Source: Clostridia bacterium (GTDB taxonomy: Bacteria; Bacillota; Clostridia; Christensenellales; Aristaeellaceae). From it: a stretch of DNA of 64,000 nucleotides. The position numbers and the translations under genes were made by a program. The notes beneath the pieces are model-generated. The model was not told where the DNA came from. It ran no database searches and saw only the letters and a list, made by a program, of their open reading frames with translations. The stretch is from positions 34,495 to 98,494 of the forward strand of contig JAFXCE010000114.1 in NCBI GenBank assembly GCA_017521565.1, written 5' to 3'. Shown here piece after piece: positions 8,306 to 16,487 of this stretch; the first letter of the stretch is position 1; each line of letters starts with the position of its first letter.

Positions 8306-8777
8306 ACTGCTTTATGCCGGGAGCTTTGATCCTGTGACGCGCGGACACATGGATATCATCACGCGCGCCAGCGCGCTGTGCGATGAAATGATCGTTGCGG
8401 TGATGCATAATCCGGATAAGCGCGGCGCGATGACGGTGGATTGCCGGGTACGCCTGCTTGAAATGGCCTGTGCGGCGCTTGGCAACGTCCGCGTGATCGC
8501 GCATGGCGGTCTGCTGGTGGATTGCGCCAGGGAAAACGGCGTGACGGCGGTCGTTCGGGGCGTGCGTCCGCTGGGCGATTTTGAATCTGAATATCAGATG
8601 GCGCAGGTCAACCGGATGATCGGCGGGGTGGAAACGCTGTTGATGACGACATCCGAGAGCTGCGCGAGCATATCATCCAGTATCGTCCGCCAGATTGCAG
8701 GATTCGGCGGAAGTATTTCGCAGCTGGTGCCGCCGGGGATGGAGGATGAGATCCTTGCGGCGCTCGGGGACAGGTAA
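8298..8777 (+). CDS. coaD: Phosphopantetheine adenylyltransferase
   Basis: Fourth step of coenzyme A synthesis: 4'-phosphopantetheine plus ATP gives dephospho-CoA. The nucleotidyltransferase motif AGSFDPVTRGHMDII, the VVRGVRPLGDFE segment and the C-terminal ISSSIVRQIA are canonical. 159 residues is normal. The start is fixed by GAGGAGG inside the end of rsmD. The rsmD-coaD pairing is the common Firmicutes order. Confidence 0.97.
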   Translation: MHKLLYAGSFDPVTRGHMDIITRASALCDEMIVAVMHNPDKRGAMTVDCRVRLLEMACAALGNVRVIAHGGLLVDCARENGVTAVVRGVRPLGDFESEYQMAQVNRMIGGVETLLMTTSESCASISSSIVRQIAGFGGSISQLVPPGMEDEILAALGDR

Positions 8778-8789
8778 GAGGAGGGCCAT

Positions 8790-9608
8790 ATGGAGCGAGA
8801 AGAGATGAACCGCGAAAGCGATATGAATGAAATGAACGAGATGGACAATCCGATGCCCAGAATGCCTCAGCCGGAACGGCTGATGCGCCGCGAGCGCGCG
8901 CACAGCGTCGTGCAGGACGATGCGCCGCACGATGAACAGCCCGAAAGCAGAGCGGAGGGCGTGGAGAGCATCGGTCAGACGCTGCGCGTGATTGAGATGA
9001 TTGAGCACAAGGTTGCAGACGCCCGCCGGATTCCGATGTCGAGGGATAAGTGCGTCATGAACAGCAGCGAGCTGATCGACCTGATCGGCCAGCTGCACAT
9101 TGCACTCCCCAAGGCGGTCCAGCAGGCGCAGGCCGTGCTGAGCAGGGGCGAGCAGATCATCGCCGCGGCGACGGCGCAGGCCGACAAGACCGCCGACGAG
9201 GCCGACCGCATCTACAACGATACGGTGACCAAGGCGCGTCAGTTCAAGGATGAAGTTGAGGCCGAGGCGGATCTTTACGACAAGGAAACCCGCGAAAAGG
9301 CGCAGGCCGATGCACAGGCGATCATCGCCGACGCGCAGACCAGCGCGGATCAGATCATCTTTGCCGCGCAGCAGCAGGCACAGCAGATGATCGACGCGAA
9401 CGAAATCACCCGCCGCGCGCAGGCTTACGCCATGGAGACGCGCGAGCGCGCGGAAAAGGATGCGGACAGCATCTATACGCAGGCGTGCATGCATGCCGAC
9501 AAGATGCTTTCCGGCGCGGCGGCGGCGCTTTCCCGCAGCGCGGGCGAGCTGGCGCAGCTGCGCGACAGCCTGCTGATGCAGGGACAGCAGCAGGACGCCG
9601 GACACTGA
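8790..9608 (+). CDS. Coiled-coil protein found next to coaD
   Basis: A 272-residue soluble protein. Residues 1-60 are Met/Glu/Arg-rich and look disordered. Residues 60-105 hold the most conserved part (VIEMIEHKVADARRIPM, then LIDLIGQLHIALPKAV). Residues 105-250 form one long Ala/Gln/Glu-rich coiled coil that resembles F/V-ATPase stalk subunits or DivIVA tails. Proteins with this layout follow coaD in many Clostridia and are labelled ATPase; no nucleotide-binding motif is visible here. Start fixed by GAGGAGG. Confidence 0.8.
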   Translation: MEREEMNRESDMNEMNEMDNPMPRMPQPERLMRRERAHSVVQDDAPHDEQPESRAEGVESIGQTLRVIEMIEHKVADARRIPMSRDKCVMNSSELIDLIGQLHIALPKAVQQAQAVLSRGEQIIAAATAQADKTADEADRIYNDTVTKARQFKDEVEAEADLYDKETREKAQADAQAIIADAQTSADQIIFAAQQQAQQMIDANEITRRAQAYAMETRERAEKDADSIYTQACMHADKMLSGAAAALSRSAGELAQLRDSLLMQGQQQDAGH

Positions 9609-9674
9609 CCCCGGGCGGAAGCACACCCAAAGGCAATACACCGACTATGCGCATGCGCGCAGAAAGGAGCACAT

Positions 9675-10631
9675 ATGAATCCAAACAATACGCTTTACAT
9701 TGTGGTTCCCTGCTATAAGGAGCAGGAAGTACTGCCGGAGACCAGCAAGCGCCTGCGCGAGAAGATTCTGGCGCTGCGCGCGGCGGGCAAGATCAGCGAC
9801 AAGAGCCGCGTGATGTTTGTCAACGATGGTTCCAGCGACGATACGTGGCCCATCATCAGCAGGCTGCATGAGCAGGAGCCGGGCGTTTTCTCCGGCGTGA
9901 ACCTCTCCCGCAACCGCGGACATCAGAATGCGCTGCTGGCAGGCCTGATGACGGCGGTCAACTATGCGGACATGATCGTGTCCATGGACGCTGACCTGCA
10001 GGACGACATCAATGCTGTCGACGCCATGGTGGACGCCTATCATGAGGGCTTCGAGGTCGTTTACGGCGTGCGCAGCAAGCGCGACACCGATACATTCTTC
10101 AAGCGCTTCACTGCCGAGGGCTTTTATAAGGTCATGAAGGCGCTGGGCGTGGATATCGTCTTTAACCACGCGGATTACCGCCTGATGAGCCGGCGTGCGG
10201 TTGAGGGGCTGGCGCAGTTCTCGGAGGTCAACCTCTTTCTGCGCGGCATCGTGCCGCAGATTGGCTTCAAATGGACGACGGTGACGTATGAGCGCGCGGA
10301 GCGCTTTGCGGGCGAGAGCAAGTATCCGCTCAAGAAGATGCTTGCCTTTGCGGCGGATGGCATCACGTCCTTCTCCGTCAAGCCGATCCGCCTGGTGCTT
10401 TCTGCCGGCGTGGTCGTATTTCTGGTGAGCCTTGTGATGCTGCTGTATGCGCTGATCTCCAAGATCATGGGCGGAACGGCGGCGGGCTGGACCAGCCTGA
10501 TGGGCTCCATCTGGCTGATCGGCGGTATTCAGCTGCTGAGCCTAGGCATCGTAGGCGAATACATCGGCAAGATCTACAACGAGACGAAGCGCCGTCCGCG
10601 ATTCATCATCGAGAACGTGCTGAACAAGTGA
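9675..10631 (+). CDS. Family 2 glycosyltransferase, GtrB/DPM-type, two C-terminal membrane helices
   Basis: A 318-residue polyprenyl-phosphate glycosyltransferase. The N-terminal GT-A domain shows YIVVPCYKEQEVLP, NDGSSDDTW and the metal-binding MDADLQDD. Two hydrophobic helices at about 235-300 anchor it in the membrane, with the FIIENVLNK tail typical of YkcC/GtrB. It likely moves a sugar from a nucleotide sugar to undecaprenyl phosphate for cell-surface decoration. AGAAAGGAG precedes the start. No flippase or polymer-specific transferase is adjacent. Confidence 0.9.
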   Translation: MNPNNTLYIVVPCYKEQEVLPETSKRLREKILALRAAGKISDKSRVMFVNDGSSDDTWPIISRLHEQEPGVFSGVNLSRNRGHQNALLAGLMTAVNYADMIVSMDADLQDDINAVDAMVDAYHEGFEVVYGVRSKRDTDTFFKRFTAEGFYKVMKALGVDIVFNHADYRLMSRRAVEGLAQFSEVNLFLRGIVPQIGFKWTTVTYERAERFAGESKYPLKKMLAFAADGITSFSVKPIRLVLSAGVVVFLVSLVMLLYALISKIMGGTAAGWTSLMGSIWLIGGIQLLSLGIVGEYIGKIYNETKRRPRFIIENVLNK

Positions 10632-10637
10632 TCTTCT

Positions 10638-10663
10638 GCTCCCCTTCAAGGGGAGCTTTCTTT
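10638..10663 (+). terminator. Intrinsic terminator
   Basis: 7-bp stem GCTCCCC/GGGGAGC with loop TTCAA, followed by TTTCTTT. It ends the glycosyltransferase transcript. Confidence 0.85.
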
Positions 10664-10686
10664 CGAGTTTCGGAGTGAAATAAAGT

Positions 10687-12066
10687 ATGGAAAATCAACA
10701 CATGATAACCGTGGCGGCGCTGGGGCCGGACAGCGGAGAGATGCTCACCATGGGGGCGCTTTCTGCGATGAAGCAGGCGGAGGCGCTGGTGCTGCGCACG
10801 GCGCGCCATGGCGCGGTTAAAACCATTGAGCAGGCGGGGCTGACGTATCAGACACTTGACGCGCTGTACGATCTGTGCGAGGATTTTGATGAGCTTTGCG
10901 AGCGGGCGGCGCAGGCGCTTATTGCCAAGGCAAAAACCGTCGGCTCGCTCTGCTACGCCGTCAGCGAGCCGGGCAGCGATGCGACGGTACGCGCCTTGGC
11001 GGCGGCGCTTCCGCAGGATATCGGCATGCGCGTGATCGGCGGCGTTTCGCTCGCGGCATGCGCGGCATGCGCGGTCATTCCCTTTGGCGTGGACGCCGAG
11101 AATCTGCGCACGGTGACGGCGCTTTCCACGCAGGAGATGCGCGTGCAGGCGGACTGCCCGCAGGTGATCACCGAGATTGACAGCCGGTACATGGCGTCGG
11201 ACGTGAAGCTCTGGCTCACGGATCTGTTCGATGATGAGATGACCGTGTATTTCCTTGAAAACGCGGCGCAGGCGGGCGTACCGGCGAAGCCGATCCTGTT
11301 GTGCGATCTTGACCGTCAGGCGCACTATGACCACCGCACGGCGGTGCTGGTGCCAAGGGTCAGCGTGTATGAGCGCAGCCGGGCGAACTATGAGGATTTT
11401 GTGGAGGTCATCTCTCGCCTGCGCGCGCCGGGCGGCTGTCCGTGGGACAGGGCGCAGACCTTCCACACCCTGCGCCAGTACATGATCGAAGAGGCCTGCG
11501 AGGCGGCGGAGGCGATGGACAGGGACGATCCGATGAAAATCGCGGATGAGCTGGGCGACGTGCTGCTGCAGGTGGTGCTCAACAGCTGCATCGGTGCAGA
11601 GCACAGGGACTTTACCGACCGCGATGTGACGAGCATGGCAACGCGCAAGATGATCACACGGCATGAGCATGTCTTTGGCAAGGCAAAGGCCGGAGATGCG
11701 CAGGCGGTCGTCTCCGTATGGGAGAACGCCAAGAAGAAGGAGCGGGGCGAGCAGAGCGCGCTGGAGCGCGTGCTGGATGTGCCAAGCTCCCTTCCGGCGC
11801 TGATGCGCGGGCAGAAGATCATTCGCCGCCAGTGGCAGGCAAACGGCGAGACGCATAGCCTGGAGGAAGTCCGGGCGGGCGCGCTGGAGGCGATGCGCGC
11901 GCTTGCGGAGGAAAACGCAGGCGAGGAAGCATTGGGCGCAGCACTGGAAAACCTGTGCGCGATGGCGCATGCGATGGATCTTGATGCGGAGATTGCGCTT
12001 CGCAGCGCAATCACAAGGCGAATCGACAGGATACGCCAGGCGCAGCAAAGCCGGAAAGAATGCTGA
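10687..12066 (+). CDS. YabN-type fusion: tetrapyrrole-methylase domain plus MazG NTP pyrophosphohydrolase
   Basis: A 459-residue two-domain protein. Residues 1-215 resemble the SAM-dependent tetrapyrrole (corrin/porphyrin) methylase fold but with a degraded glycine loop. Residues 225-450 are MazG: the conserved LRAPGGCPWDRAQTFHTLR, the EEACEA...ADELGD metal-binding helices, and a second C-terminal MazG-like half. MazG hydrolyses non-canonical or excess NTPs to NMPs. The same fusion is called YabN in Bacillus and likewise precedes an HU/YabO gene. Confidence 0.93.
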   Translation: MENQHMITVAALGPDSGEMLTMGALSAMKQAEALVLRTARHGAVKTIEQAGLTYQTLDALYDLCEDFDELCERAAQALIAKAKTVGSLCYAVSEPGSDATVRALAAALPQDIGMRVIGGVSLAACAACAVIPFGVDAENLRTVTALSTQEMRVQADCPQVITEIDSRYMASDVKLWLTDLFDDEMTVYFLENAAQAGVPAKPILLCDLDRQAHYDHRTAVLVPRVSVYERSRANYEDFVEVISRLRAPGGCPWDRAQTFHTLRQYMIEEACEAAEAMDRDDPMKIADELGDVLLQVVLNSCIGAEHRDFTDRDVTSMATRKMITRHEHVFGKAKAGDAQAVVSVWENAKKKERGEQSALERVLDVPSSLPALMRGQKIIRRQWQANGETHSLEEVRAGALEAMRALAEENAGEEALGAALENLCAMAHAMDLDAEIALRSAITRRIDRIRQAQQSRKEC

Positions 12067-12113
12067 AAAAACGTTTGTCTGCAAGAAAAATTCAAAGAAT
12101 TGCACTTCCCCTC

Positions 12114-12142
12114 TTGCATGAAAGCGGAAAAGCATGTAGAAT
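12114..12142 (+). promoter_or_regulatory. Promoter of hup
   Basis: TTGCAT, 17-nt spacer, TAGAAT, with about 70 nt of leader before the HU start. Confidence 0.8.
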
Positions 12143-12219
12143 ATGCTTTAGTCGTCTCTGCGGGGCTGGCTGCAAGGCCGGTATGACGCGGGGCACTGTT
12201 TAAGGAGGATAATCGTACC

Positions 12220-12495
12220 ATGAATAAGAATGAACTGAGCGCGGCGATCGCCGCGAAGGCGGGTCTGACCCGCAAGGATGCTGAGGCGGCCCTGTGCGCG
12301 ATGAGCGATATCATTGCCGAGAGCCTGAAGAATGGCGAGAAGGTCCAGATCGTGGGCTTCGGCGCGTTCGAGGTGAAGGAGCGCCCGGCGCGCAAGGCGC
12401 GCAACCCGAAGACCGGCGAGGAAATCCAGATCGGCGCGCGCCGCTCTCCGATGTTCAAGCCGGGCAAGTCCCTCAAGGAAGCCGTCGAGGGCTAA
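12220..12495 (+). CDS. hup: DNA-binding protein HU
   Basis: A 91-residue histone-like protein that binds and bends DNA as a dimer in the nucleoid. The helical N-terminal half is followed by the signature VGFGAFEVKERPARKARNPK, which forms the beta arm that inserts into the minor groove. AAGGAGG precedes the start. It has its own promoter and a strong terminator. Confidence 0.98.
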   Translation: MNKNELSAAIAAKAGLTRKDAEAALCAMSDIIAESLKNGEKVQIVGFGAFEVKERPARKARNPKTGEEIQIGARRSPMFKPGKSLKEAVEG

Positions 12496-12511
12496 GCTGA
12501 GGATCTGCTGA

Positions 12512-12550
12512 AAAGAACATCCCGGGATGAACGTCCCGGGATTCTTTTTA
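12512..12550 (+). terminator. Intrinsic terminator of hup
   Basis: Stem built on ATCCCGGGA / TCCCGGGAT, extended by AGAA/TTCT pairing, followed by CTTTTTAT. Confidence 0.9.
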
Positions 12551-12621
12551 TCTGACCGGAAATCACAGAGGCAAGCGGGTATAGCCCGGTTTTGTGTATA
12601 CAAACGGCACGGAGGATGTCC

Positions 12622-13539
12622 ATGAGTTATATTGTCAAGCCCCTGAGCTATGTGCTGGTGATTGTGCTGGGCTATCTGCTTAAGCGGGCAGGTTTCTTCG
12701 GCAAATCGGATCACCGCCTGATCTCCAAGATCATGATCAACGTGACAATGCCCTGCACAATCGTGCGTGCGTTTGCCAGCTTTACGCGCGATGCGCAAAT
12801 GTTCATCATCGTGGGCATCGGCTTTGCGCTGGCCTGCCTGCCGATGGTGCTGATGTACCTGACGACGCGGGGCGTAGGCACGCGCCTTCGCGCCTATCGG
12901 ATGCTCAACATCGGCGGCTACAACATCGGCTGCTTCTCCATGCCGCTGATTGAGGTGTTCTTTGGCAGTACAGGTGTGATTACCGCGTGCATGTTCGATA
13001 CGGGCAATGCGGTGATGATGACCGGCGGTTCCTATGCGATGACCTCCACGCTGCTGAAAACCGGCGGCGAGGAAAGGGACAGTGTGAAGGATGTGCTGCT
13101 GAAGTTCCTCAAGTCTGCGCCGTTTGATACCTACATGGTCATGTTCGCGCTGGCTGCGCTGAATGTCAGGATTCCGGAAAACGTCTTTACCCTCGTGACG
13201 CCGGCGGCGAACGCAAATGCATTCCTCGCCATGCTGATGATCGGCATGATGTTTGAGCCGGCGGGCGACCGGGCGATGCTCCGCGAGGCCGCGCGCGAAT
13301 TGACCATCCGTTATGCGCTGGCGGTGGTGTTTGCGCTTGGCTGCTATTTCCTGACGCCGTTTGATCTGATCATCCGCCAGACGCTGGTGGTGATCTGCTT
13401 TGGACCGCTTTCCAGCCTTGCGCCGATCTACACGGACCGCTGTCACAGCGACACGGCGCTGGCAAGCTTCACCAATTCTGCGTCCATTGCGGTGAGCCTT
13501 GTGCTGATGCTGGCGATTTCCATGTATTTTGTTGCTTGA
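12622..13539 (+). CDS. AEC-family (auxin efflux carrier-like) transporter 1
   Basis: A 305-residue integral membrane protein with about ten segments of the AEC family, bacterial permeases that often move organic acids such as malate. Markers are VLGYLLKRAGFF in the first helix, the NVTMPCTIV segment and the mid-helix NIGGYNIGCFSMPL. The start at 12622 is 6 nt after GGAGG. It is a paralogue of the AEC gene at 14798, with the DUF362 gene between them. Substrate unknown. Confidence 0.9.
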   Translation: MSYIVKPLSYVLVIVLGYLLKRAGFFGKSDHRLISKIMINVTMPCTIVRAFASFTRDAQMFIIVGIGFALACLPMVLMYLTTRGVGTRLRAYRMLNIGGYNIGCFSMPLIEVFFGSTGVITACMFDTGNAVMMTGGSYAMTSTLLKTGGEERDSVKDVLLKFLKSAPFDTYMVMFALAALNVRIPENVFTLVTPAANANAFLAMLMIGMMFEPAGDRAMLREAARELTIRYALAVVFALGCYFLTPFDLIIRQTLVVICFGPLSSLAPIYTDRCHSDTALASFTNSASIAVSLVLMLAISMYFVA

Positions 13540-13560
13540 TGCGGCATTTGATTGTATAAT
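13532..13560 (+). promoter_or_regulatory. Promoter of DUF362 gene
   Basis: TTGCTT, 17-nt spacer, perfect TATAAT. The -35 box overlaps the last codons of the first AEC gene. Confidence 0.75.
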
Positions 13561-13618
13561 AGATAAATCGGAATATATGCATAAGTGCGCTGACCTAAGA
13601 CAAACAGGAGGAACGGTT

Positions 13619-14755
13619 ATGGAAAAGGCAAAGGTATACTTTACGGATTTCCGAACGGTCGCCAACGGGGACGGCCTGACCAATAAGCTCAAGAAGCTCA
13701 TCCGTAAGGCGGGCATTGGCGAGATCGACATGGAAGGCAAGTTTGTGGCGATCAAGATGCACTTCGGCGAGCAGGGCAACCTCAGCTTCCTGCGCCCGAA
13801 CTACGCGCGCGCAGTGGTGGACGTCGTTAAGGATCTGGGCGGCAAGCCCTATCTGACCGACTGCAACACGCTGTATCCAGGCAGCCGCAAGAATGCGCTG
13901 GAGCATCTGCAGTGCGCATGGGAGAACGGCTTTACGCCGCTGACCGTCGGCTGCCCGATCCTCATCGGCGACGGCCTGCGCGGAACGGACGATGTGCTCG
14001 TCCCGGTTGAGGGCGGCGAATATGTGAAGGAAGCGAAGATCGGCCGCGCGGTGATGGATGCGGATATCTTCATCAGCCTGACGCATTTCAAAGGCCACGA
14101 GTCCACGGGCTTTGGCGGCGCGATCAAGAACATCGGCATGGGCTGCGGTTCCCGCGCGGGCAAGGCGGAGCAGCACAACAACGGCAAGCCGGTCATCGAG
14201 GAATACGACTGCCGCGGCTGCAAGCTCTGTCAGAAGCTCTGCGCCAACGAAGGCCTGGTTTTCAACGAGGAAACCCGCAAGATGCGCGTCAATCAGGATA
14301 AGTGCCTGGGCTGCGGCCGCTGCCTTGGCGCGTGCAACTTTGACGCGATCCACTTTGTCAGCGACAACGCGAACGCGGTGCTCAACTGCCGCATGGCCGA
14401 GTACGCGAAGGCGGTCGTCGATGGCCGTCCGCATTTCCACATCTCGCTGGTTCAGGATATCTCGCCGAACTGCGACTGCCACTGCGAGAACGACGCGCCG
14501 ATCCTGCCGGATGTCGGCATGTTTGCCTCCTTTGATCCGCTGGCGCTGGATCAGGCATGCGTGGATGCGTGCCTGAAGAGCGCGCCGCTGCCGAACAGCC
14601 AGCTCTGGGACAACCTGCGCAAGCCGGGCTTTGCGGATTGGGGTGATCCGTTTACCAATTCTACGCCGAACTCCGAGTGGAAATCCTGCCTGGATCACGC
14701 CGAGAAGATCGGTCTGGGCGTGCGCGAATACGAGATCATCGAGATGAAGCGATAA
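13619..14755 (+). CDS. DUF362 protein with two [4Fe-4S] ferredoxin motifs
   Basis: A 378-residue cytoplasmic protein. Residues 1-180 and 260-378 belong to DUF362 (VAIKMHFGEQGNLSFLRP, SLTHFKGHESTGFGGAIKN). Between them lies a ferredoxin insert with two CxxCxxCxxxC motifs, CRGCKLCQKLC and CLGCGRCLGAC, each expected to hold a [4Fe-4S] cluster. The role of the family is unknown; it is common in anaerobes and presumably does electron transfer. Start set by AGGAGG 7 nt upstream. It is flanked on both sides by AEC permeases. Confidence 0.92.
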   Translation: MEKAKVYFTDFRTVANGDGLTNKLKKLIRKAGIGEIDMEGKFVAIKMHFGEQGNLSFLRPNYARAVVDVVKDLGGKPYLTDCNTLYPGSRKNALEHLQCAWENGFTPLTVGCPILIGDGLRGTDDVLVPVEGGEYVKEAKIGRAVMDADIFISLTHFKGHESTGFGGAIKNIGMGCGSRAGKAEQHNNGKPVIEEYDCRGCKLCQKLCANEGLVFNEETRKMRVNQDKCLGCGRCLGACNFDAIHFVSDNANAVLNCRMAEYAKAVVDGRPHFHISLVQDISPNCDCHCENDAPILPDVGMFASFDPLALDQACVDACLKSAPLPNSQLWDNLRKPGFADWGDPFTNSTPNSEWKSCLDHAEKIGLGVREYEIIEMKR

Positions 14756-14797
14756 GACGGTGCGGGGGACGCGGCGTATAGAAACCGGAGAATCACT

Positions 14798-15706
14798 ATG
14801 CTGGATATTGTCATGCGAGCAGCCAGCTTCATTGCGATCATCGTGATGGGCTACCTGCTCAAGAAGATCGGTTTTTTCAAGGAAGAGGACTTTGGCCTTC
14901 TCTCCAAGGTGGCCATCAGGATCACGCTGCCCTGTGCGATCATCGTCAGCTTCAGCGGCAAGGAGATCGATCCTGCGCTGCTGGCCCTGCCGCTGATTGC
15001 GATGGTCTGCGGCGCGATCTATGTCGCGCTGGGATACCTGCTGAACCGAAATAAGCCCAGAGAGCAGCAGGCGTTTGCGATGCTGAATCTGGCGGGCTAC
15101 AACATCGGCAGCTTTACCATTCCCTTTGCGCAGAGCTTTCTGGGGCCGATGGCCGTCGTCGCCATCAGCATCTTTGATACCGGCAATGCGGTCATCTGCC
15201 TGGGCGGCGCGTTTTCTCTGGCCTGCATGGTCAAGGACGGAAGCGGTTTTTCGGTGAAACGGATCGTGAAGGCGCTGCTTCGTTCCGTGCCCTTTGTCGT
15301 CTATGTGATCATGCTGACGATGAATCTTTTGAGCATTGCAACGCCGAGATTCGTGCTGTCGATTGCGGAAATCGGCAACAGCGCCAACGCTTTTGCAGCG
15401 ATGCTGATGATCGGCGTCGGGTTCAAGCTGGAGGCGAAGCGTGAGCAGATGTCCACGATTGCCAAGCTGGTTGCGATCCGCTATTCGGTTGCGCTGGCTG
15501 CGGCGCTGGCCTGCTACAACCTGCTGCCGTTTGCGCTGGAGGTCCGTCAGGCGCTGGTGATTCTCGCCTTTGCTCCGATTGGCTCATCCGTGCCGGGATT
15601 CACGGGCGAAATGAAGGGCGACGTGGGCCTTTCCAGCGCGCTCAACTCGATCTGCATGGTGATTTCCATTGCGATCATCGTGGCGCTGCTGCTGGTTATG
15701 CTGTAA
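14798..15706 (+). CDS. AEC-family transporter 2
   Basis: A 302-residue membrane protein of the same family as 12622-13539, with matching landmarks (VMGYLLKKIGFF, ITLPCAIIV, LAGYNIGSFTIPFA, IFDTGNAV). The two are clearly paralogous but diverged. It follows the DUF362 gene by 42 nt with no terminator between, so the two may form one transcript. Substrate unknown. Confidence 0.9.
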   Translation: MLDIVMRAASFIAIIVMGYLLKKIGFFKEEDFGLLSKVAIRITLPCAIIVSFSGKEIDPALLALPLIAMVCGAIYVALGYLLNRNKPREQQAFAMLNLAGYNIGSFTIPFAQSFLGPMAVVAISIFDTGNAVICLGGAFSLACMVKDGSGFSVKRIVKALLRSVPFVVYVIMLTMNLLSIATPRFVLSIAEIGNSANAFAAMLMIGVGFKLEAKREQMSTIAKLVAIRYSVALAAALACYNLLPFALEVRQALVILAFAPIGSSVPGFTGEMKGDVGLSSALNSICMVISIAIIVALLLVML

Positions 15707-15720
15707 AACTGAGCAATATA

Positions 15721-15757
15721 AAAAAGCTCCTTTCCGGGATGGGAAGGAGCTTTTTGA
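15721..15757 (+). terminator. Intrinsic terminator
   Basis: Long stem AAAGCTCCTTTCC / GGAAGGAGCTTT with loop GGGATG, then TTT. It closes the DUF362-AEC unit. Confidence 0.9.
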
Positions 15758-15785
15758 ATTGATGAGAAAAAATGTATACCCTTCC

Positions 15786-15822
15786 ACCGCTCACGCGGTC
15801 CCCCTCCCCTTAAAAGGGGAGG
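15786..15822. repeat. Paired-hairpin (REP-like) element
   Basis: Two adjacent hairpins: ACCGC-TCAC-GCGGT, and CCTCCCCT-TAAA-AGGGGAGG (perfect 8-bp arms). No U-tract follows on either strand. The layout resembles short dispersed palindromes I recall from Ruminococcaceae genomes. Only one full copy lies in this window. Confidence 0.5.
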
Positions 15823-15828
15823 CTGGGG

Positions 15829-16071
15829 CTATTTGATTTCCTGTTCTAAAGAATCAAACTCTGGTGTGGAAAAGAACTCACTGAGTGTGATGCCAAACCC
15901 ATCGCAGAGCTTTTTGATGGTAGTGATGCCAGGATTCTTGCTTTCTCCATTCATGATGCTTTTTACGGTTGATTGAGATACACCTGAGTGATTACTGATG
16001 CCGTTGACTGTGAAGCCGTGCTCATCACAAAGCTGACGAATACGGAGGGCTACGGTTTGTTGAGTATCCAT
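15829..16071 (-). CDS. Small XRE-family repressor
   Basis: An 80-residue protein that is almost entirely one Cro/CI-type helix-turn-helix. It reads IRQLCDEHGFTVNGISNHSG, then SQSTVKSIMNGESKNPGITT, where the recognition helix lies. The short tail ends in acidic residues. AAAAGGAGG precedes the ATG at 16071. It diverges from the gene at 16191 across an intergenic region with two palindromes and so probably controls both itself and that gene. Local base composition is more AT-rich than the surroundings, which suggests acquired DNA. Confidence 0.88.
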   Translation of the reverse strand: MDTQQTVALRIRQLCDEHGFTVNGISNHSGVSQSTVKSIMNGESKNPGITTIKKLCDGFGITLSEFFSTPEFDSLEQEIK

Positions 16072-16092
16072 ATAAAGCCCTCCTTTTGAAAT

Positions 16093-16104
16093 ACTGTGTA
16101 CAGT
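16093..16104. promoter_or_regulatory. Palindrome ACTGTGTACAGT
   Basis: Perfect 5-bp arms around GT, between the XRE start and the divergent promoter. A candidate autoregulatory operator. Confidence 0.4.
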
Positions 16105-16132
16105 CAAATGATATTTCAAACAGAAAAAACTT

Positions 16133-16152
16133 GTTAGTGATAATTCACTAAC
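16133..16152. promoter_or_regulatory. Candidate XRE operator, 8-bp inverted repeat
   Basis: GTTAGTGA-TAAT-TCACTAAC, perfect arms. It overlaps the -35 box of the promoter at 16144, so a bound repressor would block polymerase. Confidence 0.6.
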
Positions 16153-16172
16153 CTGAGTATTTATGATATAAT
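16144..16172 (+). promoter_or_regulatory. Promoter of the 87-aa gene
   Basis: TTCACT, 17-nt spacer, perfect TATAAT, 19 nt ahead of the GTG start at 16191. The -35 lies inside the inverted repeat. Confidence 0.7.
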
Positions 16173-16190
16173 CAAGGAGAGGGGGAATAC

Positions 16191-16454
16191 GTGGTGGGAA
16201 AGGATAATCAAAGAACCGAAATAAGGAACGAAGAAATCTCTTATATAGAGACGCCAAACGAAGCTGTGGCGAGGCATCTTGACAAGGCAATCAATGAAAT
16301 ATGCAGCGCGCTTTCCCTGCGGTGCATGGAAAACGAAACGGAACTGAGGATGGAGCTGTTCCATATTGGAGAAGCGCTCTGTCAACAGCGAATTGCGATC
16401 GGCGGCATCCCGAAACGGGACGGAATTGGGTTTGGAAAGCTGCCGGCAAAATAA
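16191..16454 (+). CDS. Small hypothetical protein divergent from XRE repressor
   Basis: An 87-residue soluble protein, mostly helical in appearance, with acidic and mixed-charge stretches and a Gly-rich end (GGIPKRDGIGFGKLPAK). The GTG start follows AAGGAGAGGGGG. A divergent operator-overlapped promoter indicates control by the neighbouring repressor. No family recognised. It may be a small accessory or mobile-element remnant. Confidence 0.65.
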   Translation: MVGKDNQRTEIRNEEISYIETPNEAVARHLDKAINEICSALSLRCMENETELRMELFHIGEALCQQRIAIGGIPKRDGIGFGKLPAK

Positions 16455-16487
16455 AGGCGGACGACAGGCGTGTCGTCCGTTTGCTTA

